From Bacteroidaceae bacterium (GTDB lineage Bacteria; Bacteroidota; Bacteroidia; Bacteroidales; Bacteroidaceae): a stretch of 64,000 nt of DNA. Below the pieces are notes generated by a model. That model saw only the letters and a list, made by a program, of their open reading frames with translations. It was not told where the DNA came from and searched no databases. This document shows positions 9,001 to 16,859 of this stretch, piece after piece (position 1 is the first letter of the stretch; each line of letters begins with the position of its first letter). The position numbers and the translations under genes were made by a program. Where the stretch lies: contig JAFTXN010000007.1 in the NCBI GenBank assembly GCA_017461605.1, positions 1 to 64,000 of the forward strand, read 5' to 3'.

Positions 9001-9391
9001 TAGCTGCAGACGTTTCAACCTCCGGTGTCTCAATAGATGATGTCTCCGGAGTGTTGTCGTTTTGGGGATGTGTCAGTTGTTCGATAAATTGTTTCAGCAA
9101 TTTCACATCGCGCTCCAAGGTCTTTTCCGAAGGAGTGTCTACTCCCTTCAGCATCCTGCGGGCATTTCGTCTGAAGCGGTCGGCCGGTCGATGATCCACG
9201 TGTTGAGCTTTGCAGACGGCATACAGTTTGGAGAAGAGTCCGGAGTATTGTGTCCGGAAGTCGGCAGAGAGTTCTGCACAAAGACGTTCGAGCATGGCAT
9301 AGAGCCTCTCGTAGCGTGCTTGTAGCGACAGGGTGGGGCTACAAGCCGTTTTTATCTCTTGTAGTAGTTCGTCAGTGGTTTGCGAGAGCAT
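6005..9391 (-). CDS. Dna2/Upf1-like SF1B helicase with Cas4-type PD-(D/E)XK nuclease domain
   Basis: Probable DNA end-processing nuclease-helicase in the cytoplasm. Seen in order: a long N-terminal part; a nuclease core near residues 345-365 with GRFDVM and ELKSGK, the Asp and Glu-x-Lys of the Cas4/RecB nuclease fold; Walker A GPPGTGKT near residue 697; Walker B DEASQ near 825; GDHKQLPAV near 858; and SF1 motifs V-VI VECYQGSQRDF and LNVAITRARKQF near the C-terminus. 1128 residues. A four-Cys iron-sulfur set as in Dna2/AddB was not recognised. Its start codon overlaps the stop of the lytic transglycosylase gene (TGATG), so translation is probably coupled. Confidence 0.85.
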   Translation of the reverse strand: MLSQTTDELLQEIKTACSPTLSLQARYERLYAMLERLCAELSADFRTQYSGLFSKLYAVCKAQHVDHRPADRFRRNARRMLKGVDTPSEKTLERDVKLLKQFIEQLTHPQNDNTPETSSIETPEVETSAAIVSDTAFPQEAERALIVEVKTDRLTVIPSRGDGTHIIIYIEAQPELAEQAEEGMQASLIGMRRKNEGWEARMVVLEPDFLIDVSALCACIKPYGAHAWHYWLGQLAPREITLPILLGNAANRFMDDCLHEVVIPHGGPTEKELFVRSIRQDFRQSLLNYLGCDAPITKEYFDKAEMHFRNIRHTVQNTFRNPEVDIDNERVVLEPAFICPALGLRGRFDVMTTDYHRVLELKSGKADNFGRSPRAEHVLQMSLYKEMIHFCLGQPRDTVRSFLLYSAHNLLFDQRSSAEAIREILSLRNTIIHHQSLMRKECWEQILPTLSVDALNLNGMQGRLYEKYLRPQLQALIAPLHDMEACPRLAAYFKTFCSFLARELFLSKTSDPRPDSNRGFARTWTAPFATKLQAGNILHDLRPEKVESTNEGIESLVFKLPKHDENFIPNFNEGEMVQLYRRDTAEHTVATTQLTRATIVTLDAEHITLRLNYPQRNAGTFPTNGHYAIEKDSTDATFTLAYRGLHSLLRAPEDRKQLWLNQRLPSRDTSAKLRGDYGDTMNHIVLSAKQANDFYLLVGPPGTGKTNVTLRSMTQEFLLEQPYRKEKKALMLTAYTHRAVDEICSMLEDLSKEIDFSYLRIGAEQTCLPAFRHRLLENASATLARREEVATLIAETPIIVGTLLTLSSHLEIFRLCSFRAAIVDEASQVLEPQMLPLFCATLPQSPDTPAIDKFILIGDHKQLPAVVMQSTKASANFQEVNTLTEIGINDLKTSLFERLHQNFSKQSPQCIGMLSRQGRMHPDICRFVSHHFYADRLDSLSLAHQTGTLNTPTPPDGPTEELLAHRRMLFVNCPSDDTISATPKSNAAEAEAVAKIVAGLIKLHSNNTHEIDAAHSIGIIVPFRAQIALVRNRLRAHHIKEADAFTIDTVECYQGSQRDFIIYSATISQPYQLNLLSEPHITEGQAVDRKLNVAITRARKQFILVGNEELLRRSYIYSTLIDACTLLI

Positions 9392-10623
9392 CAGTTGTCC
9401 AGTTGGTTGAATTCAGGATCGTCAGGTCCGTATATCTTTGTTCCTTTCGTAAATCGGTTGGGCTTGGCCGGGCTTTCGGTGCGTCCGTCCTTGCCGGGGA
9501 TGTAGCTGCCCGGAATATCGGGATTACCACCATAGCCGCGCCAGAGGTCCATGATGCGATCCACATAGTTGGCGGTCTCGTTGCCAATCATGTAGCCATA
9601 CTTTACAGATGGGTCGCGATAGTATTCAGGCAAACTCAGTTTGCGCACGTAGTTGCTCACCTCAGCCCATCGTTCCGGATTTCCGCCATGTTTGCGTGTC
9701 AGTGTCATGGCATCGCGGATGTGTCCGTAGCCTCCGTTGTAGGAGGCAAGCACGAAGCGTATTTTCTCTCTGCGATTGCGTATGTCGGAGAATTTCCCGT
9801 TGAGTTCCTTGATGAGTTTGGCTGCAGCAGCCACATTGTCTGTTGGCGAGAAGATACGGTCGGCCGGCAGCCCAAGGTGTTCGGCCGTGCCGGGCATAAT
9901 CTGCATCAGTCCGCGCGCTCCGGCCCACGAAATGGCATTGGGGTCGAAGCCCGATTCTTGATAACACTGAGCAGCCAGTAATCGCCAGTCCCAACCGGTG
10001 GTTTGCGCTGCCTGTTTGAACAAGTGGTCGTAGGTGGAGATGATGCCTTTCTCGCGTGATATGTAGGGGGCTTGCACTTTTCTGCGGACACGCTGTTCGG
10101 GCACCCGGATACGGTTGGCCTTGTCGATGGCTTGTTCGGTGTGGGTCGAATACCATAGGTCCAAGGCTTCTGCCAGGGCTTCGTTGTCGCAAACGGCCCA
10201 CGAGGTTTGCAGTGAGTCAACCACGGCACCGGCCGCGGTGAGGGCATTCTTCTCGATCATCTGTGTGGGTAGCTGCAAGGCTATGATGTCAGCATCCCCC
10301 CTTTTCAGACATTCGATGAGCTGTGTGGTGTCGTGTGCCAACTCCACGCGGACACTCATACCATGTTCTGCCGCAAAGTTCTCGGCCAGTGCATACTGTC
10401 GTCCCATGGGGCGGCCGTTGTAGTCGAAGTAGGTGTCAGGACCGCTCAGTGTGGTGATAATCAGTTCGCCGCTCTCCAGAATTTTGTCAAAATCGGCATC
10501 GCCTGTTGATACCGATTTCTCGGGTGCAAAAGCCCCATTATCGGCTTTACGCTCTTGGCGAGGCGTGCAGGCTGAGAGCATCAGGAGGAAGCTGAAGAGG
10601 AAAATATGAATTCGTATGACCAT
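9391..10623 (-). CDS. MltF-like membrane-bound lytic murein transglycosylase
   Basis: Lipoprotein that cleaves peptidoglycan glycan strands. Seen: lipobox signal (LMLSAC), a periplasmic solute-binding family 3 module (about residues 40-190, with YNGRPMGRQYALAE and DADIIALQ), then an SLT lysozyme-like domain with catalytic Glu near 223 in YQESGFDPNA, followed by GARGLMQIMPGTA and ASYNGGYGHI. This order is that of MltF. 410 residues. It overlaps the nuclease-helicase gene by one base and is divergent from the Dabb gene; the short gap between them holds near-consensus TATCTTCG (plus) and TATTTTCG (minus) boxes. Confidence 0.88.
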   Translation of the reverse strand: MVIRIHIFLFSFLLMLSACTPRQERKADNGAFAPEKSVSTGDADFDKILESGELIITTLSGPDTYFDYNGRPMGRQYALAENFAAEHGMSVRVELAHDTTQLIECLKRGDADIIALQLPTQMIEKNALTAAGAVVDSLQTSWAVCDNEALAEALDLWYSTHTEQAIDKANRIRVPEQRVRRKVQAPYISREKGIISTYDHLFKQAAQTTGWDWRLLAAQCYQESGFDPNAISWAGARGLMQIMPGTAEHLGLPADRIFSPTDNVAAAAKLIKELNGKFSDIRNRREKIRFVLASYNGGYGHIRDAMTLTRKHGGNPERWAEVSNYVRKLSLPEYYRDPSVKYGYMIGNETANYVDRIMDLWRGYGGNPDIPGSYIPGKDGRTESPAKPNRFTKGTKIYGPDDPEFNQLDN

Positions 10624-10689
10624 GTTTTTGAAATCGATTGGCTATCTTCGCTGCGCGAAAATACATTAAATAACTTAATACGAACGATT

Positions 10690-10989
10690 ATGGTAAAACA
10701 TATTGTACTCTTCAAACTGAAAAACGAACTCTCTGCCGAAGTCCGCATGGAGGTGATGAATACGTTTAAACAAGGCATCGAGGCTTTGGTGGGTCGCATA
10801 GATGTGATACGTAGCATCGAGGTCGGATTCAACTGCAATGCCGATGAGGCATGGCACATCTGCTTGAACTCAGCGTTCGATGACATGGATGCCGTGCGCA
10901 CTTATGCCGCTCATCCCTTGCATCAAGCTGTGGCAGGAGCGCTGAAACCGTATGTGGAAGCACGCAGTTGTGTGGATTACGAAGTGTGA
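10690..10989 (+). CDS. Dabb (stress-responsive A/B barrel) family protein
   Basis: 99-residue ferredoxin-like dimeric alpha/beta barrel protein. Seen: MVKHIVLFKLK start, the central GIEALVGRIDVIRSIEVG segment and the C-terminal FDDMDAVRTYAAHPLHQAV motif with the conserved His. Function of most members is unknown; some are cyclases or stress proteins. Start set at MVKHIV, since the 28 residues upstream in frame lie over the divergent promoter region. NhaC follows after 27 nt, so they may be co-transcribed. Confidence 0.78.
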   Translation: MVKHIVLFKLKNELSAEVRMEVMNTFKQGIEALVGRIDVIRSIEVGFNCNADEAWHICLNSAFDDMDAVRTYAAHPLHQAVAGALKPYVEARSCVDYEV

Positions 10990-11016
10990 TAACCTCAGAA
11001 TAGTAGAAACGGATAT

Positions 11017-12324
11017 ATGAATAAGCAGCACAAGAAGCATCGTCGCCCTCGTCGCAACGGGTGGTTGGCCATCAGTCCGCTGGTAGTCTTGGTGGCACTG
11101 ATGGTAGGTCTGAGCCTGCTCACAGGCGACCCCTACAAAGTGTCTCTGCCGGTGGTCTTCATCGTTACCGCAGCTTATGCACTGATGACGACGCGCGGTT
11201 TGTCTGTTGATGACAGACTGGTGCAATTCTCACGTGGGGCCGGTAGTCCCGGGCTGTTGCTGATGGTATGGATTTTTGTGCTGGCCGGTGCTTTTGCAGA
11301 GAGTGCCAAGCAGATGGGAGCTATCTCCGCCACGGTGGACCTCACGTTGCTGTTGTTGCCGGAGGGAATGTTGTTGGCCGGTCTCTTCTTGGCCTCATGT
11401 TTTGTCTCATTGGCGATTGGTACGTCGGTGGGCACGATTGTAGCCCTCGTACCGGTGGCTGTGGGTCTGGCTGCGCGCACAGACATGAGTCTGCCGCTAA
11501 TCACAGCTTCGGTGGCCGGAGGTGCTTTCTTTGGCGACAACCTCTCGTTCATCTCTGACACAACGGTGGCGGCCACACGCACACAGGGCTGTAAGCTGAG
11601 CGACAAGTTTCGGGTGAACTTCCGTATTGTGTTGCCGGCAGCCTTGATTACGTTTGTCGTATATATAGTGATGGGGCAGGGGAGTCTGGCTCCGACCAAT
11701 GTGGCGCAGGTCGATTGGGTTAAGGTGTTGCCTTATGTGGCAGTGCTCCTCACGGCAGTGATGGGGCTGAACGTAACCATCGTGCTCATGCTGGGGTGTG
11801 TGCTGACCGGCATTGTCGGTATGGCTACAGGTTGCTACGACTTGATGGGCTGGATGCACTCCATGGCAGTGGGCATCGGTGGTATGGGCGAGCTGATTGT
11901 GATTTCGCTCTTGGCCGGTGGCTTGCTTGAGCTCATTCGCTACAACGGTGGCATCACTTTCTTGCTGCGCATGCTCACACGTCGCATTCGTGGCAAGCGT
12001 GGCGCCGAATTGAGCATAGCTGCCTTGGTGTCGATTACCAATGTCTGCACAGCCAACAACACCATTGCCATTCTGTCGGTGGGACGTTTGGCCAACGAGA
12101 TAGCCGAGCGCTACGGAGTCGATAAGCGGAAGAGTGCGAGTGTGCTCGACACCTTCTCCTGCTGTGTGCAGGGCATGTTGCCGTATGGAGCGCAGATGCT
12201 CATGGCCGCAGGCCTCGCGGCTGTCAGTCCGATGGAGATTATCCCGTATTTGTATTATCCTATGGTAATGGGCTTTGTGGCATTGCTGGCCATCTTCTTG
12301 CGCTATCCGCGACGATACAGTTGA
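11017..12324 (+). CDS. NhaC-family Na+/H+ antiporter
   Basis: Inner-membrane antiporter of the NhaC/ArsB superfamily, 435 residues with about 11-12 hydrophobic segments. Seen: the conserved loops GTSVGTIVALVPVAVGLA, the signature GGAFFGDNLSFISDTTVAATRTQGC, and ITNVCTANNTIAIL in the second half. These match NhaC-type proteins; substrates in the family include Na+/H+ and also lysine or malate-lactate exchange, so the cargo is not certain. It begins 27 nt after the Dabb gene. Confidence 0.85.
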   Translation: MNKQHKKHRRPRRNGWLAISPLVVLVALMVGLSLLTGDPYKVSLPVVFIVTAAYALMTTRGLSVDDRLVQFSRGAGSPGLLLMVWIFVLAGAFAESAKQMGAISATVDLTLLLLPEGMLLAGLFLASCFVSLAIGTSVGTIVALVPVAVGLAARTDMSLPLITASVAGGAFFGDNLSFISDTTVAATRTQGCKLSDKFRVNFRIVLPAALITFVVYIVMGQGSLAPTNVAQVDWVKVLPYVAVLLTAVMGLNVTIVLMLGCVLTGIVGMATGCYDLMGWMHSMAVGIGGMGELIVISLLAGGLLELIRYNGGITFLLRMLTRRIRGKRGAELSIAALVSITNVCTANNTIAILSVGRLANEIAERYGVDKRKSASVLDTFSCCVQGMLPYGAQMLMAAGLAAVSPMEIIPYLYYPMVMGFVALLAIFLRYPRRYS

Positions 12325-12465
12325 GCTGAGCTTTGCACCAGCGTTTTTCCGTAATGCCCAGTCAAGCACGTCTTTCGTATGGCGAAAGTTCAGATGTTGG
12401 TATTGTTTTTTCGCCTTTTCGTGAAAAAAAATCCGAAGAGTAGTGCCGACTTTTGGTTTTTTGTA

Positions 12466-12473
12466 TACATTTG
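12466..12473 (+). promoter_or_regulatory. -7 element of gdhA
   Basis: TACATTTG fits TAnnTTTG, about 35 nt before the gdhA start. The upstream -33 box is not clear. Confidence 0.5.
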
Positions 12474-12507
12474 TCCACCAATTTTAACCAATTAATAACA
12501 TTGTGTC

Positions 12508-13842
12508 ATGAAAACAGAGCAATTGATACAGGCGCTTGAGGCCAAGCATCCCGGTGAGAAGGAATACTTGCAAGCCGTGCGCGAAGTGTTACTCAGCATC
12601 GAGGATGTCTATAACGAACACCCCGAGTTCGAACGTGTGAAATTGATTGAGCGTTTGGTGGAACCCGATCGCATCTTCACATTCCGTGTGGCTTGGGTGG
12701 ACGACCAAGGAGAGGTACAAGTGAACTTGGGCTACCGCGTTCAGTTCAACAACGCCATTGGCCCTTACAAGGGTGGCGTTCGCTTCCATCATTCCGTGAA
12801 TTTGAGTATTCTGAAGTTCTTGGGCTTTGAGCAGACCTTCAAGAACGCACTGACCACATTGCCTATGGGCGGTGCCAAGGGCGGTTCCGACTTCTCGCCG
12901 CGCGGCAAAAGTGATGCCGAAATCATGCGTTTCTGTCAGGCCTTCATGCTCGAACTTTGGCGCAACATAGGTCCTGACACCGATGTACCTGCCGGCGACA
13001 TTGGCGTGGGTGGCCGCGAAGTGGGCTATATGTTCGGTATGTACAAGAAGTTGGCACGCGAACACACCGGTACTTTCACCGGTAAGGGTATGGAGTTCGG
13101 CGGAAGCATACTTCGTCCCGAGGCTACCGGCTTCGGCGCGCTCTATTTCGTAGATCAGATGTTGCACGAGCACGGTATGGATCTGAAGGGCAAGACCGTG
13201 GCTATCTCCGGTTTCGGCAACGTAGCTTGGGGTGCTGCCAAGAAGGCTACCGAACTCGGCGCTAAGGTAGTGACCCTCTCCGGCCCTGACGGCTATGTAT
13301 ACGACCCCGAGGGTGTAAGTGGCGAAAAGATCGACTATATGCTTCAGTTGCGTCTGTCGGGCGAAGACATCGTTGCGCCTTATGCCAAGAAGTATCCCGA
13401 AGCAACCTTCTATCCCGGTCGCAAACCTTGGGAAGCCAAGGTGGACATCGCCCTGCCTTGTGCCACTCAGAACGAGCTGAACGAGAACGATGCTCGTCAG
13501 TTGGTGGAGAATGGTGTGCAGTGCGTGGCCGAGGTGAGCAACATGGGTTGCACTGCTGAGGCTGTCGACTATTTCATCGAGACCAAGACACTCTTTGCCC
13601 CGGGCAAGGCCGTGAACTCCGGTGGTGTGGCCACTTCCGGACTGGAAATGACGCAAAACGCCATGCACCTGTCATGGACTCCCGAAGAGGTGGATGCCAA
13701 GCTGCACCAGATCATGAGCGACGTTCACAGTCAGTGCTTGCAGTATGGCCGCACCGATGGATATATCAACTATGTGAAGGGTGCCAACATCGCCGGCTTC
13801 ATGAAGGTGGCCAATGCCATGATGGGCCAAGGTGTTGTGTAA
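12508..13842 (+). CDS. gdhA: NADP-type glutamate dehydrogenase
   Basis: Converts 2-oxoglutarate, ammonia and NAD(P)H to glutamate in the cytoplasm. 444 residues, the length of hexameric small GDHs. Seen: YKGGVRFHHSVN and LPMGGAKGGSDFSP (substrate and catalytic Lys), PAGDIGVGGREVGYMFG, the Rossmann motif GFGNVAWGAAKKATELGAK, and SNMGCTAEA. It has its own promoter and a strong terminator, so it is monocistronic. Confidence 0.95.
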   Translation: MKTEQLIQALEAKHPGEKEYLQAVREVLLSIEDVYNEHPEFERVKLIERLVEPDRIFTFRVAWVDDQGEVQVNLGYRVQFNNAIGPYKGGVRFHHSVNLSILKFLGFEQTFKNALTTLPMGGAKGGSDFSPRGKSDAEIMRFCQAFMLELWRNIGPDTDVPAGDIGVGGREVGYMFGMYKKLAREHTGTFTGKGMEFGGSILRPEATGFGALYFVDQMLHEHGMDLKGKTVAISGFGNVAWGAAKKATELGAKVVTLSGPDGYVYDPEGVSGEKIDYMLQLRLSGEDIVAPYAKKYPEATFYPGRKPWEAKVDIALPCATQNELNENDARQLVENGVQCVAEVSNMGCTAEAVDYFIETKTLFAPGKAVNSGGVATSGLEMTQNAMHLSWTPEEVDAKLHQIMSDVHSQCLQYGRTDGYINYVKGANIAGFMKVANAMMGQGVV

Positions 13843-13890
13843 ACTACATCCCACGTTCCTATAGTTGAAAATACACGATAGGAAGAAACA

Positions 13891-13931
13891 ACGACGAAGC
13901 CCGATGGAACTGCTCCATCGGGCTTCGTCGT
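13891..13931. terminator. Perfect 18-bp hairpin between gdhA and the convergent lipoprotein gene
   Basis: Arms 13891-13908 and 13914-13931 are exact complements around a 5-nt loop. It has no strong T-run on either side, but lies between convergent stops, so it probably serves both genes. Confidence 0.75.
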
Positions 13932-13979
13932 GTCTTGCGCCGGTGTGTGAACTTATTGCTGTGGGGCGGCCGGTTGCGA

Positions 13980-14408
13980 TTAGTAGTATCTCACCATGCG
14001 CAGCTCATATCGTGCCACGTGATTGTAGATGTAATCTTTCACGTTCAGCACCATATATCCTTCGTCCATCAGTTCGATGTATGCATAGCAGTCGGCGCGA
14101 TGATCGCCGTTGAAGTCGATTTCGATTTCCTGGTTACGCACACGCCAGTAGCCACCTTCGTCCAGTCCGTAGCCGGTGGTGCGCATGGTTCCGTCGCGGA
14201 AGAACTCCATGATGTCGTTTCGCTGATAGGGACAATCGCCCGGCTGCGATTCGTAGGCTTCGACGATGCGCCATGCTCCAATCAGGTTGTCGGTGATCCA
14301 CATGTCGTCACCGCTGCCGTACCACCAGTCTTCGGTACATGCCGTGAACGAGGTCGCACTTATCAGGAAAGCAATCCATATCGTCGCTTTGGTAAAGAGG
14401 TTTCGCAT
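13980..14408 (-). CDS. Small exported lipoprotein, lipocalin-like, function unknown
   Basis: 142 residues. Seen: signal peptide with a loose lipobox (TSFTAC), then a Trp-rich start (DWWYGSG), LIGAWRIVEAYE as in lipocalin-like Bacteroidetes proteins, and a short DFNGDHRADCY stretch that looks like a calcium-binding loop. I do not recognise a named family. It faces gdhA across the hairpin and its upstream side is the first repeat block. Confidence 0.6.
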   Translation of the reverse strand: MRNLFTKATIWIAFLISATSFTACTEDWWYGSGDDMWITDNLIGAWRIVEAYESQPGDCPYQRNDIMEFFRDGTMRTTGYGLDEGGYWRVRNQEIEIDFNGDHRADCYAYIELMDEGYMVLNVKDYIYNHVARYELRMVRYY

Positions 14409-14503
14409 AATGTAATTTGTTTTAGTTGTGTTATGTTTGTGTAATGTTATTCGGTGCGTTTGCGATGGAGTGGCTGCTCGGCAGGCTCGGTTGTCGTGCG
14501 GCT

Positions 14504-14806
14504 GATGCGTCTACTTAGATTTTTGTCAACGCGATGAAACCGATTTAACTGTTTCTCAATGCGGCTGCATTGAGGCCGTCCAAAGCATGTGCAATCCCGT
14601 TTAATCTGTTGATAAATTCTTTCGCATGGCGCTTTGCCCCTGAAGCTGGTAGTCAGCAGTCGTGTGGCGGATGCGTCTACTTAGATTTTTGCCAACGCGA
14701 TGAAACCGATTTAACTGTTTCTCAATGCGGCTGCATTGAGGCCGTTCAAAGCATGTGTAATCCCGTTTAATCTGTTGATAAATTCTTCCGCATGGCGCTT
14801 TGCCCC
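14504..14806. repeat. Two direct copies of a 137-bp repeat (166-bp spacing)
   Basis: Copy 1 is 14504-14640 and copy 2 is 14670-14806, nearly identical. Each holds the palindrome CTCAATGC-ggct-GCATTGAG. A third, more diverged copy is at 17417-17530. No credible protein is encoded. Confidence 0.85.
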
Positions 14807-14812
14807 AAAGGT

Positions 14813-14980
14813 GGGGGGAGAGGGATAGAAAAAAACAGAGTTTCTTAAGTATTCGTTTCCCGTTTGTTCATACCTCCTCCGCTTCGCTCGTCCTCCTACT
14901 TTAGGAGGACAGCCCCGTCCGGCTGTTTGTTGTCCTCCGGCTTGTTCTCAGCGTTCTGGCTTTCCGGATGGTTCTTCCGC
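14813..14980. repeat. Dispersed copy of the 191-bp repeat
   Basis: The block around the GTTCATACCTCCTCC stretch at 14866 matches the tandem units at 16860-17360, including the palindrome TCCTCCTA/TAGGAGGA. It diverges after about 14960. Confidence 0.75.
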
Positions 14981-15071
14981 CGCTCACCGGCCAAAGGTAC
15001 AAATGTTTTCAGACAGACCGGTACTACAGACCGAAAACTTACTTCTATCGACTGATTTTTTCTTTCTATTC

Positions 15072-15335
15072 TTTGTTCTTCGCTCGCCTTGCACTACTTT
15101 CGCTTCGCGCAAGATAGGCTGCGGCTTGGAAGTGCTCAAATAAATTTGGCTTTTCGCTCGCCTTGCACTACTTTGGCTTCGCGCAAGATAGGCTGCGGCT
15201 CGGCATAACAAAAGAAAAACACGTTTTCCTTTTGCTCTGCACTCGCCTTGCACTACTTTCGCTTCGCGCAAGATAGGCTGCGGCTCGGAAGTGCTCAAAT
15301 AAATTTGGCACTTCGCTCGCCTTGCACTATCTTTG
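15072..15335 (+). repeat. Four-copy array of a promoter-carrying repeat
   Basis: Core CGCTCGCCTTGCACTA recurs (one copy with a C-A change) at 15081, 15155, 15240 and 15314. In every copy a TTTG lies 19-20 nt before the TACTTT or TATCTTTG box: 15072/15095, 15145/15169, 15231/15254, 15304/15328. Only the last has the full TAnnTTTG; the others read TACTTTCG or TACTTTGG. Copies 1-3 carry the tail CGCAAGATAGGCTGCGGCT. The same core appears on the minus strand at 30581-30732. Confidence 0.85.
15304..15335 (+). promoter_or_regulatory. Promoter of the FGE-like gene
   Basis: TTTG (15304-15307), 20 nt, TATCTTTG (15328-15335): a full Bacteroidetes promoter, formed by the last copy of the repeat array, about 25 nt before the start codon. 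Confidence 0.8.
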
Positions 15336-15359
15336 CTACCACATAATAAATCACATACC

Positions 15360-16466
15360 ATGAAACTACGAATTCTTCTCAGCCTTTTTGCCTTCTTCAG
15401 CACCTTTGGCGTGTGGGAAGCGAGTGTCAGCGAGTTGTCGGCGCAAAGCGTTATACAGGGCCCGAAACAGAAGCCGAAGCCCAAACCAAAACCCAAGCCA
15501 AAACCCAAACCTCGTCCGGCGAAGCCGAATGTTTACCAACAGCTGATGAATGAGGGGCAAGCGCAATATAACAGACAAGAGTACCAAGCAGCTTTGACTA
15601 CTTTTCAAAATGCTCTTGCCAAGTATCCGGCCAAGCAGTCGGAAGTTCAGCCTTGGATAGATAAGTGTAATCTCCGATTGGCTGAGATTGCACAGCGCGA
15701 ACGTGAAGCTGCAGAACAGAGAGCACGTGAGGAGGCAGCACGTCGTGAAAGAGAGGAGAATGAAAAGAAGAGGCAAATTCTTAATCGCTTGGTAGCCAAC
15801 ATGGTCTACGTTGAGGGCGGTACATTTACTATGGGGGCAACGAAGGAGCAGAAGCGTAAGGCAAGATACAATGAGAAGCCCGCTCACCAAGTGACGCTGA
15901 GCAGTTTCTACATTGGTAAGTACGAAGTGACGCAAGCCGAATGGGAAGCAGTGATGGACAGTAATCCATCACACTTTAAAGGTGCAAATCTGCCTGTGGA
16001 GAATGTGAGTTGGTACGATTGTCTAGAGTTTATCCGTAAACTGAATGTGCTGACAGGTAAGCAGTTCCGCCTGCCTACCGAAGCCGAATGGGAATATGCC
16101 GCCCGCGGTGGTAAGCATAGTTATGGTGAGAAGTATGCCGTAGGTGGCGATGTTGATAATGTTGCGTGGTATAGCGGAAACAGTGGAGACAAGACCCACC
16201 CCGTGGGACAGAAGCGTGGTAACGAACTCGGCCTCTACGATATGTCGGGTAATGTGTGGGAATGGTGTCAGGATTGGTTGGGAAGTTACAGCAGCAGTCA
16301 CCAGACAAATCCCACCGGTCCGGCAACCGGCGGCGAACGTGTGTTGCGTGGGGGCAGTTGGTTCTTTGGTGCGAGGTGGTGTCGCCTCTCGTGCCGCGAC
16401 GGCAGCTACCCTGGCTATAGGAACGACGATAACGGGCTGCGCCTTGCTCTCCCCAATTTACAATGA
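15360..16466 (+). CDS. Exported SUMF1/FGE-sulfatase-domain protein with Lys-Pro repeat
   Basis: 368 residues. Seen: signal peptide (MKLRILLSLFAFF...LSAQ); a KP dipeptide tract near residues 33-50; a TPR-like helical pair (NEGQAQYNRQEYQAALTTFQNAL); a charged Glu/Arg helix; then an FGE-sulfatase domain from about residue 150 (NMVYVEGGTFTMG, YIGKYEVTQAEWEAVM, LPTEAEWEYAARGG, MSGNVWEWCQDW, RVLRGGSW). True formylglycine-generating enzymes use two Cys after the RGGS motif; here the first is Phe (GGSWFF) and only the second (RWC) remains, so sulfatase maturation is unlikely. In many Bacteroidetes such domains bind ligands or accompany Ser/Thr kinases, and a kinase is the next gene. Repeats flank it on both sides. 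Role uncertain. Confidence 0.82.
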   Translation: MKLRILLSLFAFFSTFGVWEASVSELSAQSVIQGPKQKPKPKPKPKPKPKPRPAKPNVYQQLMNEGQAQYNRQEYQAALTTFQNALAKYPAKQSEVQPWIDKCNLRLAEIAQREREAAEQRAREEAARREREENEKKRQILNRLVANMVYVEGGTFTMGATKEQKRKARYNEKPAHQVTLSSFYIGKYEVTQAEWEAVMDSNPSHFKGANLPVENVSWYDCLEFIRKLNVLTGKQFRLPTEAEWEYAARGGKHSYGEKYAVGGDVDNVAWYSGNSGDKTHPVGQKRGNELGLYDMSGNVWEWCQDWLGSYSSSHQTNPTGPATGGERVLRGGSWFFGARWCRLSCRDGSYPGYRNDDNGLRLALPNLQ

Positions 16467-16604
16467 AGACCTTCTAAGGAGAAAAGGGCGAACGAAGAAC
16501 GCCCGAAATCACTCGGCCGGCCGACAGAAGAGGGGCGAGAGCCTCAAGCCACGCCCCGACAAGGAGACCGGCCGCCGGCGAAAATATCAAGAAACGAAAT
16601 TGCG

Positions 16605-16632
16605 ATGTCACCCCGACCGGGTGGCATTTTTT
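16605..16632 (+). terminator. Terminator after the FGE-like gene
   Basis: Arms ATGTCACCC (16605-16613) and GGGTGGCAT (16619-16627) with one G-T pair, followed by six T. Confidence 0.8.
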
Positions 16633-16639
16633 ATATATG

Positions 16640-16857
16640 GTGGTGGGCGGTAGGCAGGGCACGTCGTAATCTTGCTTTTGCTCCGCAAGATTTTCTCATT
16701 GACTTGCAGCTGCATTCTCTTGGGGCGCGAAAACTTTTTCCTTGGGTGGCGATGGTAGCTGCGTGCGCCGAGAAATTTTTCTCGCGGCCCGAGATTCTTC
16801 TTTCGTGGGAGAAGAAAGTTGCTGTTGGCTTGTTTTTTCTCTTTTTGCGGCTGTCAT
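16640..16857. other. Non-coding stretch with short hairpins
   Basis: Holds small self-complementary pieces such as AATCTTGC/GCAAGATT and GAGAAATTTTTCTC. Open frames here show no recognisable protein. It leads into the tandem repeat. Confidence 0.4.
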
Positions 16858-16859
16858 CT

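Noticed and set aside
12589-13668. 359-codon minus-strand frame opposite gdhA
   Set aside because: Shadow frame; gdhA is unambiguous.
14504-14806. CRISPR array
   Set aside because: Only two long direct copies with one short spacer, no cas genes; not CRISPR.
14864-15055. Short frames within the 191-bp and 137-bp repeats
   Set aside because: They change frame and stop between copies, so the repeats are not under coding selection.
15072-15335. CRISPR-like array
   Set aside because: Copies are unevenly spaced and the spacers are shared tails, not unique sequences.
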